Shown: positions 33,118 to 44,903, numbered from the stretch's first letter. The stretch is 64,000 nucleotides of DNA from Triticum aestivum (GCF_018294505.1 NC_057813.1:319695191-319759190); one strand, 5' to 3'. A program made the numbers and translations. The notes: generated by a model from the letters alone, not told the origin.

Positions 33118-36100
33118 GCGGCGCTGCGGAAGGAGCGGGCGATCTTCACCCCCCAGCTCGGCGTGCAGGAGCTGAGGGAGTACTTCTACCTCTTTTGGGC
33201 GACGGAGACGCGTGCGCATCCGCGCACGAGGGTACTCCCGGCCGCTGCCTCGGAGTCGGCTCCAAATGGGTACCCGTTCTTCCCGCTATTCTTCTATTGC
33301 GGGCTCTGCCCGCCCTTCTCGGAGTTCTTCTGTGATATTATGAACACATATGGCTTCCGCCTCCTTGATTTCACCCCCAATGCTGTCCTGACCACGGCAG
33401 TTTTCACACACTTGTGCGAAAACTTTGTCGGAGTCCGCCCTAGTGTTGCCCTTTTCCGCCACTTCTTCATACCTCGGGTCGAGAGAGGAGAGCCGCTTGC
33501 CGGAGGGATTGCCTGGGTCTCGAGAGTCGGCAAGAAAGAGGCGTACTTGGAGGGTGAGCTTCGCAGCAAGTGGGAGGAGTGGAGAGCGGAGTGGTGTTGG
33601 ATCGTCGAGGAGGATCCGCAGCCCTTCACCGCCGTGCGCTAAACTCCAACAGTGCGCGGCAATGACTGGAGCAACGTGGCCCTGGAAGACGAGAGGCTAA
33701 AGATCGCCATCACTAGGATTCTTCGCCTCAGGCTTGCCGGGCTCACCGTAGGTGCTGTCGGGGCAGATTTCCTCCGCCACCGCATTGCCCCCCTGCAGGA
33801 GAGGAGGAGGCCCGCCTGGGAATTCAAGAATTCGGCGGACATCATGAGGCTGCGGCCGGGCCTCAACTACAACTTCACTATCTTGGAGTTGGATGCAATG
33901 CTCTTGGAATTATTCAAACGCGACCTCCAGCACCCATTCACACTGCCGAGGGGCGTAGTTCCTTTGTGCAATAACTCTTCGCTTGACCGGATCCGCGCCA
34001 TGATGCCGTTGTGCGATTCACACGGCATCGTCCCAACTTGGCAAGAGCCTGCGGATGACATTGTGCGAGCGTTCTTTGACACCTTGGAGGAAGTGCCGGT
34101 CTGTGCCGACGAGCAGAAGAGCCTCACCCGTGACACCACTGACGAGGAGCTGCAGCTCATCGCTACTAGGGCGGAAGAGGCTGCGGCCGCAGCTGCTGCG
34201 GGTGTGTTTGGGATTAATGTGGAGGAGGCGGAGGCTGCAGAGGCGGGAAACCTTGCCGAACGCGCGGAGTTCATGGGCGAGGAGGAGCCTGCCGGTTCCG
34301 AAGCCGAGTCGAGCGAGGCCGGCGAGGAGGAGGATGAACCTTCAGAGAGCTTGCCGCAGGCGAAGCCCCCGGCCCTGCCAAGGAGGTGCCTTCGCAGGGC
34401 CGGGGACGCAGCAGGGCGGCAGCCGGCTCCACAGCCACCGAGCCGCGCGACGCGCTCTACCGTGGCAAGAATTGTTGCCGCGGGAGCGCCTCACGCAGCA
34501 GCGGCAACTGGAGTGGGATCTTCCCGGGCCACTGCCATTGCCCCCGCCAAGCGGGCAAGGGATCCTACTCCTCCACCTTGCCGCACCAGAGGAGGGCCGG
34601 ACTTCGATCTTTCCGCGCTCAGCTCCGACGAGGAGGAAGAAGAGTGAGTTTCAATCTTGCTGTTTATATCTTGTATCTGACTTTCTCCAATCTGGACTCC
34701 TTTCTTTTCAGAACACTGGCCCAGAGAGCGGCGAAGAGGGCCAAGGCCGCGGTGATCGTCATCGAGGATGACCCCATCGTGTCGGCAGGGGGTGGGCCCG
34801 AGACCACCTTGACGGACCCGGCAATCGCCCCTCGGAGCAGCCCCCAGCGCAGCCCCCAGCGTAAGTTCATAGTTTAGCCTTCTGCTGCCGGGCGCGCTTG
34901 AGTGCTTTTTCCTTTGTTGATATCTTGCTTGTTGACTTGTGCAGGAGCAGAGCAGCCTCATCAGGAGCGCCCGGAGGCTGGCCCCGAAGTGCCACCTGCT
35001 TCAACTGCGCCGCCAAGGGAGGAGTCCCCGGCAAGGGAGCATTCTTCGGCAAGGGGGGACTCTCCGGCAAGGGACGGCACTGCTGATCCTGCGGCGACCG
35101 AGGCCGCAACTGAAGATCTTGGCGCAGGTAATCCACTTGCCCAGAAAGTTTCCCTTGGGTTCTGCTTCTTCTGTTTTTCCTTTCTTGAATTTTTGATTGA
35201 TTTTCCTCCCTTCTTCGTTCTTCAGACCCATCTTCGGCTGAGCCAATGGAGACAGAGGGCACCGGCGAGGAAGGTGCCGGTGCTGATGAGACCGCCGGCG
35301 AGGAGGCCGCCGGGGCTGCTGCTGCGGAAGCCAGCGAGGGGTCGGGCGATCGCACTGACGACCCTGAGGCCGCAGGAGCGCCGGGCGCTGCACCGACCAC
35401 CGAACCCTCTGCCGCTTCCGCGGAGCCGGGCTCCGAGGAGCCCCAGCCCGGCGCCTACTTGCAGGCCGGTGACAACATCTTCATCAAGCTACCCTGGGCG
35501 TCGAGCTCCAGGGCGCCGGTCGAGGGGGAGACTTTTGACGGGGAGGTGCTCGCCTCTGCTGGACTGTCATTGGTTGACGCGCCCGGCAGCAGTAGCAGCG
35601 AGGCTGAGGAGGAGCAGCTGCTGCGGAAGCTGCTGTCACTCTACCGCACCCGGCAAGCCAAGCTGGCTTCCCGGGAAGCGCTTGTCGCGAAGGCGGGAGT
35701 TGACATGGAGAAGCGCGCGGAGGAGCTTAGGGGACAAAATCAAGAAGCTCTCCGGTCCCTGGCGCAGGAGCGGGAGCGAGTAGACGAGGAGCGCACGGCC
35801 TTTCTTCTCGAGAAGGCTGAGGCTGAAGAGAATCAAAGGCTGGCTGCCGAGAGGCAGTCCACGCGGGAAGGTGAACTAGTGCAGCGGAAGGCCCATCTCG
35901 ACAGCTACGAGGAAGAGCTTGCCGAGCGCGAGCGAGCACTTGGCGGGGCGCTCAAGGAGGCAAAGGACGCCGCGGCAACTGTAGAGGCCGCCAAGAAAGA
36001 GCTAGAGGAGAAGGTTGCACAGCTGGAGGCCGACATTGGGAAGAGCGGCGAGGAGCTTGCCGCGCTCAAGCGTGAGCGCGAGAAGGATGCTGCCGCCCAC

Positions 36101-36700
36101 GGTGAGCTGCAAGGCCTTCTCGCTGAAATGGGCAAGGAGCTCAGCGCCGCCAAGGATTCCAAAGCAGACCTGGAGCTGAAGCTGGCCACGCTGACGCAGA
36201 CGCTGGAGGCCGCCAAGGAGCGGGAGAAGACCTTGGCGGAGAAGGTCAAGGCTGACGCGGCGCTGCTGGAGAGCATTGCAGTTACCCAGAACTCGTTCAG
36301 AGACACAGTGGAGCACTGGACTGAAGGTCTGGTGAACACTGCCGCAGTCATCAACGAGGAGCTGGCGCAGCTGGGGATGGAGGACTTTGGGTATCCTTCC
36401 GACGAGAGCCTTCAACCCAGCGCCAAGTTCAGCCTATTCTTCAAGGGCGTGGCGACGGCACTCCAGCGGCTCCGGGAGAGGATCCCGAAGCAGCTGGCCG
36501 ACGAGTCGCGCAAAATCTGTGCTGGGGTTCTCCAGAAGGTGCTGATGAAGGTGGCCTTCCGCAACCCAGGCCTCAGCTTCACCAACGTCCTCAGGTCCTT
36601 GCCGCCTGACGCCGATCTGGACGCACTCAAGGCCCTTGTCGCACCCATTGTGGACAAGGTGAGCGAGATCAAGAGAGTCGAGGGCGGGCGCGTAGATTAG
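33118..36700 (+). CDS. E4 antisense gene, PF04195-like, four exons, start in gap
   Basis: The plus-strand coding parts are 33118-34643, 34712-34860, 34945-35127 and 35226-36700. Each join uses GT...AG introns and keeps the frame, giving >1,100 codons ending at TAG 36700. The first part (about 33265-33480) has FYCGLCPPFSEFF and FTHLCENFVGVRPSVALF, the pattern of the Pfam 'putative gypsy type transposon' domain (PF04195). The middle is Ala/Glu/Pro-rich and acidic. Codons from about 35600 to 36300 form a long coiled coil (KRAEELRGQNQEALR and similar). A conserved-looking end contains FRDTVEHWTEGLV. One in-frame TAA at 33640 breaks this copy. It runs convergent with pol. Its function is unknown; similar antisense genes are known in Tat elements. 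Confidence 0.8.
34644..34711 (+). other. Intron 1 of E4 antisense gene
   Basis: The donor GTGAGT and acceptor TTCTTTTCAG bound 68 bp of T-rich sequence. Joining restores the frame: a split GA/A codon leads into TLAQRAAKRAK. Unspliced, the frame stops at 34647. Confidence 0.85.
34861..34944 (+). other. Intron 2 of E4 antisense gene
   Basis: The donor GTAAGT and acceptor CTTGTGCAG bound 84 bp. The phase-1 join C/GA gives Arg and leads into AEQPHQERPEAG. Confidence 0.85.
35128..35225 (+). other. Intron 3 of E4 antisense gene
   Basis: The donor CAG/GTAATC and acceptor TTCTTCAG bound 98 bp that are T-rich. The phase-1 join G/AC gives Asp and leads into PSSAEPMETEG. Confidence 0.85.
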
Positions 36701-37511
36701 GCCGCCTATTTCTTCTTTTCCCTTGTCGCTGCTAATCATGTTATGAAAACAGTCTGTTAGAGCTGCGACAAGTTATCTTTGTAATATAACTTTATTTCTG
36801 TCTATCAATTGCTATGTTATTTCCTCTACTAGATTCCTTCCCTTGTATGTTTTTACCCTACGCTTCTAGGGAACTTGTGGGCGCAGGCGCCCGAGCCGCG
36901 AGCGCTGAGTGCGGGACTTCAGCAGCCTGCTGGCGGCGCTGCTTTCGACAAGAAACCTTGTCGCGACTAGATGCAGCACGCTTAAGCTGTTGAGCGGACT
37001 CGAAACAAAGTAAGGGTGCAACTAGCCACGAGTTGGTTCCTCCGCGCACAGGTTTTCCATACAAAGCAGGGTCGTTCGAGGAAGATAACTCGAAAATTTA
37101 AAAAGTGATTGCTCAAACTTTGGCAACTTAGCTTTTCTGTCATTTGCTTCCCGGTAAGGCAAGTCTGTGCTTGAACGACGCCTGGCCCATACCACAATCT
37201 TCTCCTTTCCCCCCGGCAAACTTGTGTGCGGGAGAACCTTCTTTTCCTTTTTAAAAGAAAAGGAAAGAAGAGAAAATAATAACATGGAGCTCTTCGGCTC
37301 GTTACTGCTTACCGGATGTAGGTGCTGCACAAAGTGTCAGATAATTGCATGCAAGAAAGGAACTAACGCATGAAATGGACAGGCTGTGCGGAGCACATGG
37401 GGTTTTACTTATGCACGGGATCTGCGCCCGGCTTTGTACAAAGGATTACATGCAACAGCGGCAAGACTTGTACAAAAGGTGGTTGCCGGAACGGGTTCCG
37501 GCAACCGTGCC
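36701..37511. other. Convergent 3' region between antisense gene and pol
   Basis: About 810 bp between the stops of two genes that face each other. It has AT-rich stretches suited to transcript ends near 36780-36830 (TTTGTAATATAAC) and no coding signal. Confidence 0.6.
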
Positions 37512-40500
37512 TTATGGGAAAAACTTACGAAGATGTTCTATGTTCCAGGAGTTGCTCACCGGAATGCCATCCTCGGTCTCAAGGCGGACAGCGCCAGGCC
37601 TTGTGACTCGTCTCACCCGATAAGGGCCTTCCCACTTCGGCGTCAACTTGTTGGAAATTCTTGGCGGACTGAACGCGCCGAAGAACAAGGTCGCCTTCCT
37701 CGAAGCTTCTGGCTTTAACTTTGCGGCTATGATAGCGGCACAAAGCTTGCTGGTATCGAGCAGCTCGTACAGCAGCCTAAAGACGATCTTCCTCAAGGAG
37801 CAGCATGTCGTCTTGCCGCAGCTGTTCTTGCTCGAGCTCATCATAAGCGAGCACTCGAGGCGATCCGTATATGAGTTCCGTGGGGAGAACTGCCTCTGCT
37901 CCATAGACTAGAGCGAAAGGTGTCTGGCCAGTGGCTCGATTTGGCGTCGTTCTGATCGACCAAAGAACCACCGCAGCTCCTCGATCCAGTTCCTTCCGCA
38001 CCTGTGCAGCCTGTCGAAAGTTCTGGTCTTGAGCCCGCGCAGCACTTCAGCATTTGCCCTCTCTGCTTGACCGTTGCTTCTCGGATGAGCAACAGAAGCG
38101 AAGCAGACCTTGGCGCCAAGGTCTTGGACGTACTGCATGAAGGTGCGGCTCGTGAATTGCGTGCCGTTGTCGGTGATGATCCTGTTAGGGATCCCGAAAC
38201 GGCAAACAATCGACCTGAAGAACTTGACTGCTGACTGTGCTGTCACCTTCCTCACTGGCTGCACTTCCGGCCACTTTGTGAACTTGTCGATTGCGACGTA
38301 CAAGTACTCAAAGCCCCCGACAGCTCGGGGGAAGGGGCCGAGGATATCGAGCCCCCAGACCGAAAATGGCCAGGATAAAGGGATCGTCTGGAGAGCTTGA
38401 GCTGGCTGGTGTATCTGTTTGGAGTGGAACTGGCACGCTTCACACTTGGTTACTTGTGCAGTTGCATCCTGGAGGGCTGTCGGCCAAAAGAAACCTTGCC
38501 GGAAAGCTTTGCCGGCAAGTGCTCTTGCGCCAATGTGGTGGCCACATATGCCTCCATGTATCTCCGCCAACAGCTTTTGTCCATCTTCCCGGCGAATACA
38601 CTTCAATTTCACACCGTTGAGTCTTCTTCTGTACAGTATGCTATCGACAAACTGGTACATACTTGACTGCCGGGCTACTCTTTCCGCTTCTTCTTGTTCT
38701 TCGGGAAGTTCTCCTGTCTGAAGGAAATGGACAATCTGCTGTGCCCATGCTGGAGCTTGTGGCTCGACAACAAGGACTAAAGGCGCATCTGCTGCTGCGG
38801 GAACATCTGCTTCTACGGCAAGGACTTGTGGCCCTGCCGGAGCTTGATGTTCCCCGGCAAGCTTGCCGGAGCAAAACTTGTCGGGAGCGTCTGCTTCAAC
38901 GGAACAAACCATAAGGCTTGCCGGAGCAGACTGCCCCTCAGCATCCTTGGTGTTGATCTTGGGGACTTTCTTGGCGGCGGCTTCGGGGAGCTCTGCCGGA
39001 AAGTAGTCACCAGAAACCAACTTCCTCTTTTTGCTTTGTCCAGTTGATGGTGTTACGGATGGTTGAGTCAACTTAAGCACAAAGATCCCTGGTTCCACAG
39101 GTAACTTTAGTGCGGCGCACTTTGACAGGCCATCAGCAATATCATTCTGAGCTCTTGGGATATGCTCCATTTGTAGGCCGTCAAAGTGCTCTTCTAGCTT
39201 CCTTACTTCATCAACATATGCTTCCATCAACGGACTCTGGTAGTTCTTGTTCACTTGTCGGACGACAAGCTGTGAGTCACCCCTGACAATGAGCTTCTTA
39301 ATCCCAAGGTCTGCTGCGATTCTAAGACCGGCAAGTAATCCTTCATACTCTGCAGTATTGTTGGTTGCTTGCTCTTTGGGAAAGTGCATCTGGACTACGT
39401 ACTTGAGGTGCTCTCCGGTGGGTGCGACAAGCATTACGCCTGCACCGGCGCCTTGCAGCGAGAAGGCACCATCAAAGTACATCAGCCACTCTTTGCTTGC
39501 CTCTTTGACGGGGATGCTCGTTTCTGGAATTTCTTCATCTGGGGTTGGCGTCCACTCTGCTATGAACTCTGCCAATTCTCTGCTTTGGATAGTTGAGGTG
39601 CTCTCAAACTTGAGGCCAAAGCTTGACAGTTCCAGCGCCCACTCGACAATCCTGCCCGTTGCTTCTGGATTTTGTAGTATCCTCTTCAGCGGAAAGCGAG
39701 TGAGGACTATGATCTCATGTGCTTGGAAGTAATGGCGCAGCTTTCTCGAGGCCATGAGGAGACCGAAAAGCAACTTCTGCACACCAGAGTACCTTGATCT
39801 AGCCCCCTGCAGAAGGGAACTGACAAAGTAAACTGGGCGTTGCACCATTCTCCTTGGCATCTTATCATGCTCCTGCGCAAACTCATGTTTGTCGGGACCA
39901 GAGCTTGTCGGCGAAGCCCCCTGCTTGTCGTTGGATGGGCCTGCCGTGGTTGCTGGCTCATCATCCGCCTCCCTCTCCGCCACTAACGCAGCACTAACCA
40001 CTTGATTGGTTGCCTCTATATACAGCAGCAACTTCTCTTGCGGCTTAGGTGCGACAAGTGTTGGAGTGGAGGACAGGTATCTCTTCAAGTCCTGCAGCGC
40101 AGCCTCCGCTTCCGGAGTCCATTTCATTGGACCTGGCTTTTTCAAAATTTTGAAAAATGGCAGGGCGTGCTCAGCAGATCTAGAGATAAACCTGCTGAGA
40201 GCAGCCACGCAACCGGCAAGCCTTCGTACATCCTTGACGCGCTTTGGTGCTTCGATCTGCTCGATGGCTTTGATCTTGTCGGGATTGGCTTCAATTCCCC
40301 GCTGAGACACGAAGAATCCGAGAAGCTTGCCGGAAGGGACTCCAAACACGCACTTCTCGGGGTTAAGCTTGAGGTTGATCTTGCGCATATTTGCAAATGT
40401 CTCATCTAAATCTTGAATCAAGGTCGCTTTTTTCTTGCTCTTGACCACTATGTCATCCATGTAAGCTTCCACATTTCTGTGTATTTGTGGCTCAAAAGCA

Positions 40501-41040
40501 TGGTGGACTACCCTTGCGAATGTTGAACCAGCATTCTTCAAACTGAAAGGCATCCGTACGAAGCAGTACGTGCCACACGGGGTGATAAATGCGGTTTTCT
40601 CTTCATCTTCTTCTGCCATGAAGATCTGATGGTATCCTGAGTATGCATCAAGAAATGAAAGCAAATCACATCCGGCTGTGGAGTCAACAATCTGGTCAAT
40701 ACGCGGCAAGGGAAATGGGTCTTTGGGACAAGCTTTATTAACATCAGTGAAGTCAATACAAAGTCTCCATTTCCCGTTAGCTTTGCGCACAACAACAGGA
40801 TTGGCCAACCACGTGGGATGGAGTACTCCTCTGACAAGGCCTGCTGCTTCCAACTTCTTGATTTCTTCTGCGATGAATTCTTGGCGCTCTACTGCCTGCT
40901 TCCTGACTCTCTGCTTGACGGGCCGCGCATGAGGACAGACGACAAGGTGGTGCTCAATCACTTTCCTGGGAACACCGGGGATATCAGACGGTTGCCACGC
41001 AAACACGTCGACATTCGCCCGCAGGAAAGCAACGAGCGTG
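37512..41040 (-). pseudogene. pol: E4 pol: RT, RNase H, second RNase H, integrase
   Basis: The main minus-strand frame covers 41006-37908 (1,032 codons). RT has GKWRLCIDFTDVNKACPK and the catalytic YMDD at 40452-40463. A first RNase H-like region is degenerate. A second, archaeal-type RNase H (about 39080-39495) keeps its acidic residues in YFDGAF, NNTAEYEG, RGDSQLV and DIADGLSK. Integrase has an HHCC finger (HHIGARAL ... CEACQ) and D,D,E in WGLDILGPF, ITDNGTQF and GQAERAN. Near 37975 and 37655 one-base shifts break the C-terminal part, and TAG at 37777 adds a stop. A TAG near 41039 (LDPK-stop-ESTL, CAG before) separates it from protease. Confidence 0.93.
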
Positions 41041-41965
41041 CTTTCCTATTTGGGGTCAAGAGTGGCGCTGATGGTGAAGGTACCACCAGTGCCATCCTCC
41101 TTGGCGGACACCTTCTTAGTCTCAGGTGGAGCTGCCATTGCCTTCTTGCACTTGCCGGTGGAGCTCGATGGTGCGTCCTCGATGGTAGCGCAGCACTCCG
41201 AAGAGGTGCGCTTGCCGGAGTGGGCATCAGAGCTCTTGCCGGACTTGGTCTTCTTCTTCCCCCGGGGAGCTTCAGCGGCAAGTGTCCTTCGTTCTGCTGC
41301 GGCTGCTGCTTCCCGGTAGATCTTGTCGGCACAGATAAGAGCATCCTTCTTGTCGCCAAGGACATCGATGACACTTATTGGGCCTGGCATTTTCAGTACG
41401 TTGTACGCATAGTGAGAGGCTGCCATGAACTTGGCGAGTGCTGGACGGCCAAGGATTCCATTCTAAGGTAATGGAAAGTCGGCAACGTCAAACGTGACCC
41501 TCTCAGTCCTAAAGTTCAGCTCACTGCCAAATGTTACCGGCAACGTGATCTTTCCCTTTCGCTTGCTCCTTCCCAGGTTGATTCCTTGAAATGTGTCGGT
41601 CTCTTCGAGCTCGCTGTCAGGGATCTGGAGCTTCTGGAGCACCACGGAGGAGATCAAGTTCAAGCCGGCCCCACCGTCAACTAGCATCTTAGTGACCTTG
41701 AGGTTGCTGGTTGTTGGTGAAACCAACATCGGCAAGCACCCGACTGCAGTTATGCGATCCGGGTGGTCCTCAATATCAAAGATGATAGGCGTGCTGGACC
41801 ATTTCAGAGGCCTGCGTGACTCGACGGGTGGTTCTGCTGCATTAACCTCCCGCATCCACTGCTTGAGCTGGCGGTGCGAGGCATGCAGAGAAGCACCACC
41901 GTCAACGCACAGGACCTCTGTAGCTTTCTGGAACTCCTGCTCATCAGTCTCCTCATCATCCATAT
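41041..41965 (-). pseudogene. E4 protease region with in-frame TAG
   Basis: The protease reads MLVDGGAGLNLISS; DGG in place of DTG/DSG is common in Tat-type elements. The frame is the same as pol. A TAG at 41463 replaces Tyr in a LP-stop-NGILGRPALAKF context. Lys/Ala-rich linker text (about 41050-41300) joins it to RT. Confidence 0.85.
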
Positions 41966-43837
41966 CTTATCGTCGCCGTCATCTTCATCCTTGTCGCGAC
42001 CGCGAGGAGGTCTGTCTCCTTGCCGCTGCTTGGCCTTGCCGCGGCGTCCTCCTCGGCCGAGACGTTTCTTAACGGATCCACCAGCTCCTTCTTGGGCCTT
42101 CTCCTTGTCGCGCCGCTCGTATTCAGCTTTCTGTTGCTCAACAAGCTGCTCGACCCTCTTGCAGTTCTGAAGATCATGGCTCTTGGTGCGGTGAATCTTG
42201 CAATACTGCTTGTTGGTGCCGTCCTGCTTGTTGGCGACTGCTGCCTCCGCGGCAACCTCCTTACCGGAGTCGCCAGCTTTGGATTCCTTGGCGCCGCCAC
42301 CGTTGCCGGACTGCTCAACAACTAGCACTTCTTTGCCTTTTCTCCTCATGTTGTTCCGCCGCCGGTTTTTCCTAGTCGGGGCAACATCTTCACTGTCAGA
42401 TCCTCCCGCTCCTATATTTTCTCCGGGGAGTCTCCTCCCTTCCTCAGCACGCGCACACTTGTCGGCCAGTGCATATAACTCACTGACGTCCCTGATCTTG
42501 CACATTGTCATTTCCTCCCGCATCCTGCGGTTCCGCACGTTCTGATGGAACGCGCTGATCACCGCGGCAGGGTGGACGTCTGGGATGTTGTGCTGCACAC
42601 TACTGAATCTCTGAATGTACTTGCGCAAGGGCTCTCCTTCCTTCTGGGCGAGCAGGTGAAGATCACTCTCTTGGCCATGAGGCTTGTGTCCGCCTGTAAA
42701 GGCGCCGACAAACTGATGGCACAGATCAGCCCAAGAGGATATGGAGTTGTCCAGCAAGTGCATGAGCCAGGATCTGACATTGGGCTTGAGCACCAGCGGG
42801 AAGTAGTTGGGAAGGATCTTGTCATCTCGTCCCCCGGCAGCTTGTACCGCAATGGTGTAGATGCTGGGGAACTCTGACGGATGCGTCTTGCCGTCGTACT
42901 TCTCCGGTACGTCTGGCTTGAAGTTCTTTGTACTGGGCCACTGGACTTGCCGCAACTCACGAGTGAACGCAGGACAACCTACCGCATACGGCAGACTGCC
43001 TGGTTCCCCTGGCGCATGCATGTCAACAGAGGGCCCAGCGCGCTTGTCAGATTGACGTCGCGCTTCTCTTCGGCGCTCGATGCGGGTTCGAGCGTCTTCT
43101 TGTTGTCGATCATGAAGAACTTGGCGCTGATCGCGACGAGCTCGTGGATCTGACGATGTAGTGGAGTCGCTGTCGATGTGGATCCGGCGAGTCGGCGATC
43201 TTGGCCTTCGGGGCGGTGATTGCATGGTAGTTGCACCTCCACCCATTTCATCGCCACCGGCTCGCGTCCGGCGGTCCTGTCGCAGCGGCGACGCGCTCGG
43301 CCGCCGTGGAGCATCGCCGTTGGCGTAGCTGATGAGACTCTGGATGGTGGCCCTCCATTCGTCAATCTTGTCCGATGTTGGAGGGTAATCTAGGAGAAGT
43401 TGACCTCGCGCCAAAGCTTCTGCTGGAGTGGTGGGTGGCAGTGGCGGACGGCGCGAGGAGCGGGACGTGCTCGAACTTCTAACTATGTTAGAAGGAGCAG
43501 TATCCCGTCCAGGCGACCGCGCCCCGCTCGTGCCAGCACGCTGGCGTGCATGCTGGTCTTGAGCGGCCCGAGATCCACAAGCTTGGTCTTGGGCTATCAT
43601 GAGTATGGCACTGCTAGCGCCATGACGCTGTTGATCTTGCGCCTCCTGAGAGTGGCGTGGAATATGTACAGTCACCGAGGTTTGTGCAGCCTTGTTCTTG
43701 GACCTGGCGGCATCATGAGCTTCCTCGTCGACGTCCTTTCTTTTGCCGGCGTCCATCCCACCACTCGTTTGCTCCAACGGTGGCGGAAGTGACGTGGATG
43801 GAGCGGCTGCCGCCGAAGTCTTCTTCTTCGGTGGCAT
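41804..43837 (-). CDS. gag: E4 gag
   Basis: ATG at 43837 opens 677 codons. The head is Ala/Pro/Arg-rich. The capsid-like part includes EKYDGKTHPSEF, WLMHLLDNSISSWADL and QRFSSVQHNIPDV, the usual plant Ty3/gypsy Gag fold. A zinc-finger-like CKIHRTKSHDLQNC lies near 42150-42190. After DDGDDKIWMM (about 41965) the frame diverges from the protease frame, so the last ~55 codons are probably out of frame. A one-base shift at this point, natural or mutational, would be needed to reach pol. It forms the particle shell. Confidence 0.88.
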   Translation of the reverse strand: MPPKKKTSAAAAPSTSLPPPLEQTSGGMDAGKRKDVDEEAHDAARSKNKAAQTSVTVHIPRHSQEAQDQQRHGASSAILMIAQDQACGSRAAQDQHARQRAGTSGARSPGRDTAPSNIVRSSSTSRSSRRPPLPPTTPAEALARGQLLLDYPPTSDKIDEWRATIQSLISYANGDAPRRPSASPLRQDRRTRAGGDEMGGGATTMQSPPRRPRSPTRRIHIDSDSTTSSDPRARRDQRQVLHDRQQEDARTRIERRREARRQSDKRAGPSVDMHAPGEPGSLPYAVGCPAFTRELRQVQWPSTKNFKPDVPEKYDGKTHPSEFPSIYTIAVQAAGGRDDKILPNYFPLVLKPNVRSWLMHLLDNSISSWADLCHQFVGAFTGGHKPHGQESDLHLLAQKEGEPLRKYIQRFSSVQHNIPDVHPAAVISAFHQNVRNRRMREEMTMCKIRDVSELYALADKCARAEEGRRLPGENIGAGGSDSEDVAPTRKNRRRNNMRRKGKEVLVVEQSGNGGGAKESKAGDSGKEVAAEAAVANKQDGTNKQYCKIHRTKSHDLQNCKRVEQLVEQQKAEYERRDKEKAQEGAGGSVKKRLGRGGRRGKAKQRQGDRPPRGRDKDEDDGDDKIWMMRRLMSRSSRKLQRSCALTVVLLCMPRTASSSSGCGRLMQQNHPSSHAGL

Positions 43838-43902
43838 GTTGATGAAGGGAATAAGGATCTAGCTCGTGTGAACGCCGGATCTGGTTCACACAATCTCGAC
43901 AC

Positions 43903-43920
43903 CCCCTACCTGGCGCGCCA
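43903..43920 (-). other. E4 primer-binding site
   Basis: Minus-strand TGGCGCGCCAGGTAGGGG begins four bases inside the 5' LTR end. This site is frequent in grass Ty3/gypsy elements. I did not assign the tRNA. Confidence 0.75.
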
Positions 43921-43924
43921 AAGA

Positions 43925-44903
43925 TGTCGGGGAAACTGATCCACGAACACCTATGGGGCCGGCGGACCGAGCCCCTTTCGGTTCGGCGGGGGGCGGAGAT
44001 CGCATGAAGAGCGGATCGAGGCGAAGCACACGAGCAGTTTACCCAACTTCGGAGCTCTCCGGAGAGATAACACTCCTACTGCTGCTTGTCTAGTTGTATT
44101 ATCTAGTGTTCTTGCTCTCGAGCGAGAGTGTGTGATGTTTCCTGTGCTACGAATGAATCGAAGCCGATTGTCTGAGGCTACGAACCCAACCCCCTCTACG
44201 TTGCGCATGGGCCTCCTTTTATACGCTAAAGGGGTCACCGACAGGTGGCAACGCAGAGGAGGGTAAAAACGTAAAAAGCGAGGTAGTTGGTACAGTTGCT
44301 TGTACAGTGCACCCTACCTAACCCTGACGGCAGGGGACAAGAGCATTAAATGCCCGTCTGAGTCGCCCGAACAATGCAGAAAAGGACCGTTAGGGGCGCC
44401 ACCGTCCGCCACGATGGCGATCTTGTTAGCTTCACATGCCACTGCGCACGGCTGGCTGCACAGCCTCTCGCCACGCGCGCCCGGAGAGGCCCCCAGAGCG
44501 ACACGTTGGTGGATGCGCTGGAGCGTGGGCGCAGAGTGGCCGCCTGCCGCGGCAAGCGCCTTGCCGCTGTTGTTATCTTGCCGGGTCCAGAAGCTCGTCG
44601 CTCACCAGGCCCCGGGGTACCTTGTTTAGCCTTCCTGGCAAGCTCCTCTTGCCGGGGCCTTGCTGCCTTGCCGGAGCGTGTGGCGCGTCGCGGCAAGTTC
44701 CTTGGAGCGCCTTGGTTGGCCTTCCCGGCAAGCTCCTCTTGCCGGGGTCTTGTCTCCTTAGCTTAAATACTTTGTTCTTGGATGGCTCCAAGGGAACCTT
44801 GGGGGATCTTTGCGTTCGCCCGGCAAGCCTTTGCCGCGGGGTGCTGCAACTGCCCGTGCACAAGTTCGGGGTACTAGGGTACCCCTATTCTAGTACACCG
44901 ACA
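43925..44903 (-). repeat. E4 5' LTR (right), 979 bp
   Basis: Partner of 31512-32490, same length, about 23 substitutions by eye, nearly all transitions. A TATA-like box lies at 44217-44224 (minus). Confidence 0.95.

Larger units (their letters stand above)
31512..44903 (-). mobile_element. E4: Tat/RIRE2-type element with antisense gene
   Basis: A 13.4-kb element in the E3 LTR with a perfect CCTCA duplication and two 979-bp LTRs (TGTCGG...CCGACA). On the minus strand: primer site, gag, protease, RT, RNase H, second RNase H, integrase. On the plus strand, next to the 3' LTR, it carries a spliced gene with a PF04195-like domain. The antisense gene and second RNase H are known marks of the Tat lineage (RIRE2, Grande and Retand types). 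The LTRs differ at about 23 sites by eye and have no indels, which indicates a fairly recent insertion. Confidence 0.93.

Noticed and set aside
41593..43792. Plus-strand frames opposite E4 gag and protease
   Set aside because: Shadows of the minus-strand genes, caused by high GC content.
31961..44766. 130-codon plus frames in both E4 LTRs (31961-32353, 44374-44766)
   Set aside because: The two match only because LTRs are duplicates. They lie antisense to the LTR promoter and have GC-rich low-complexity content.
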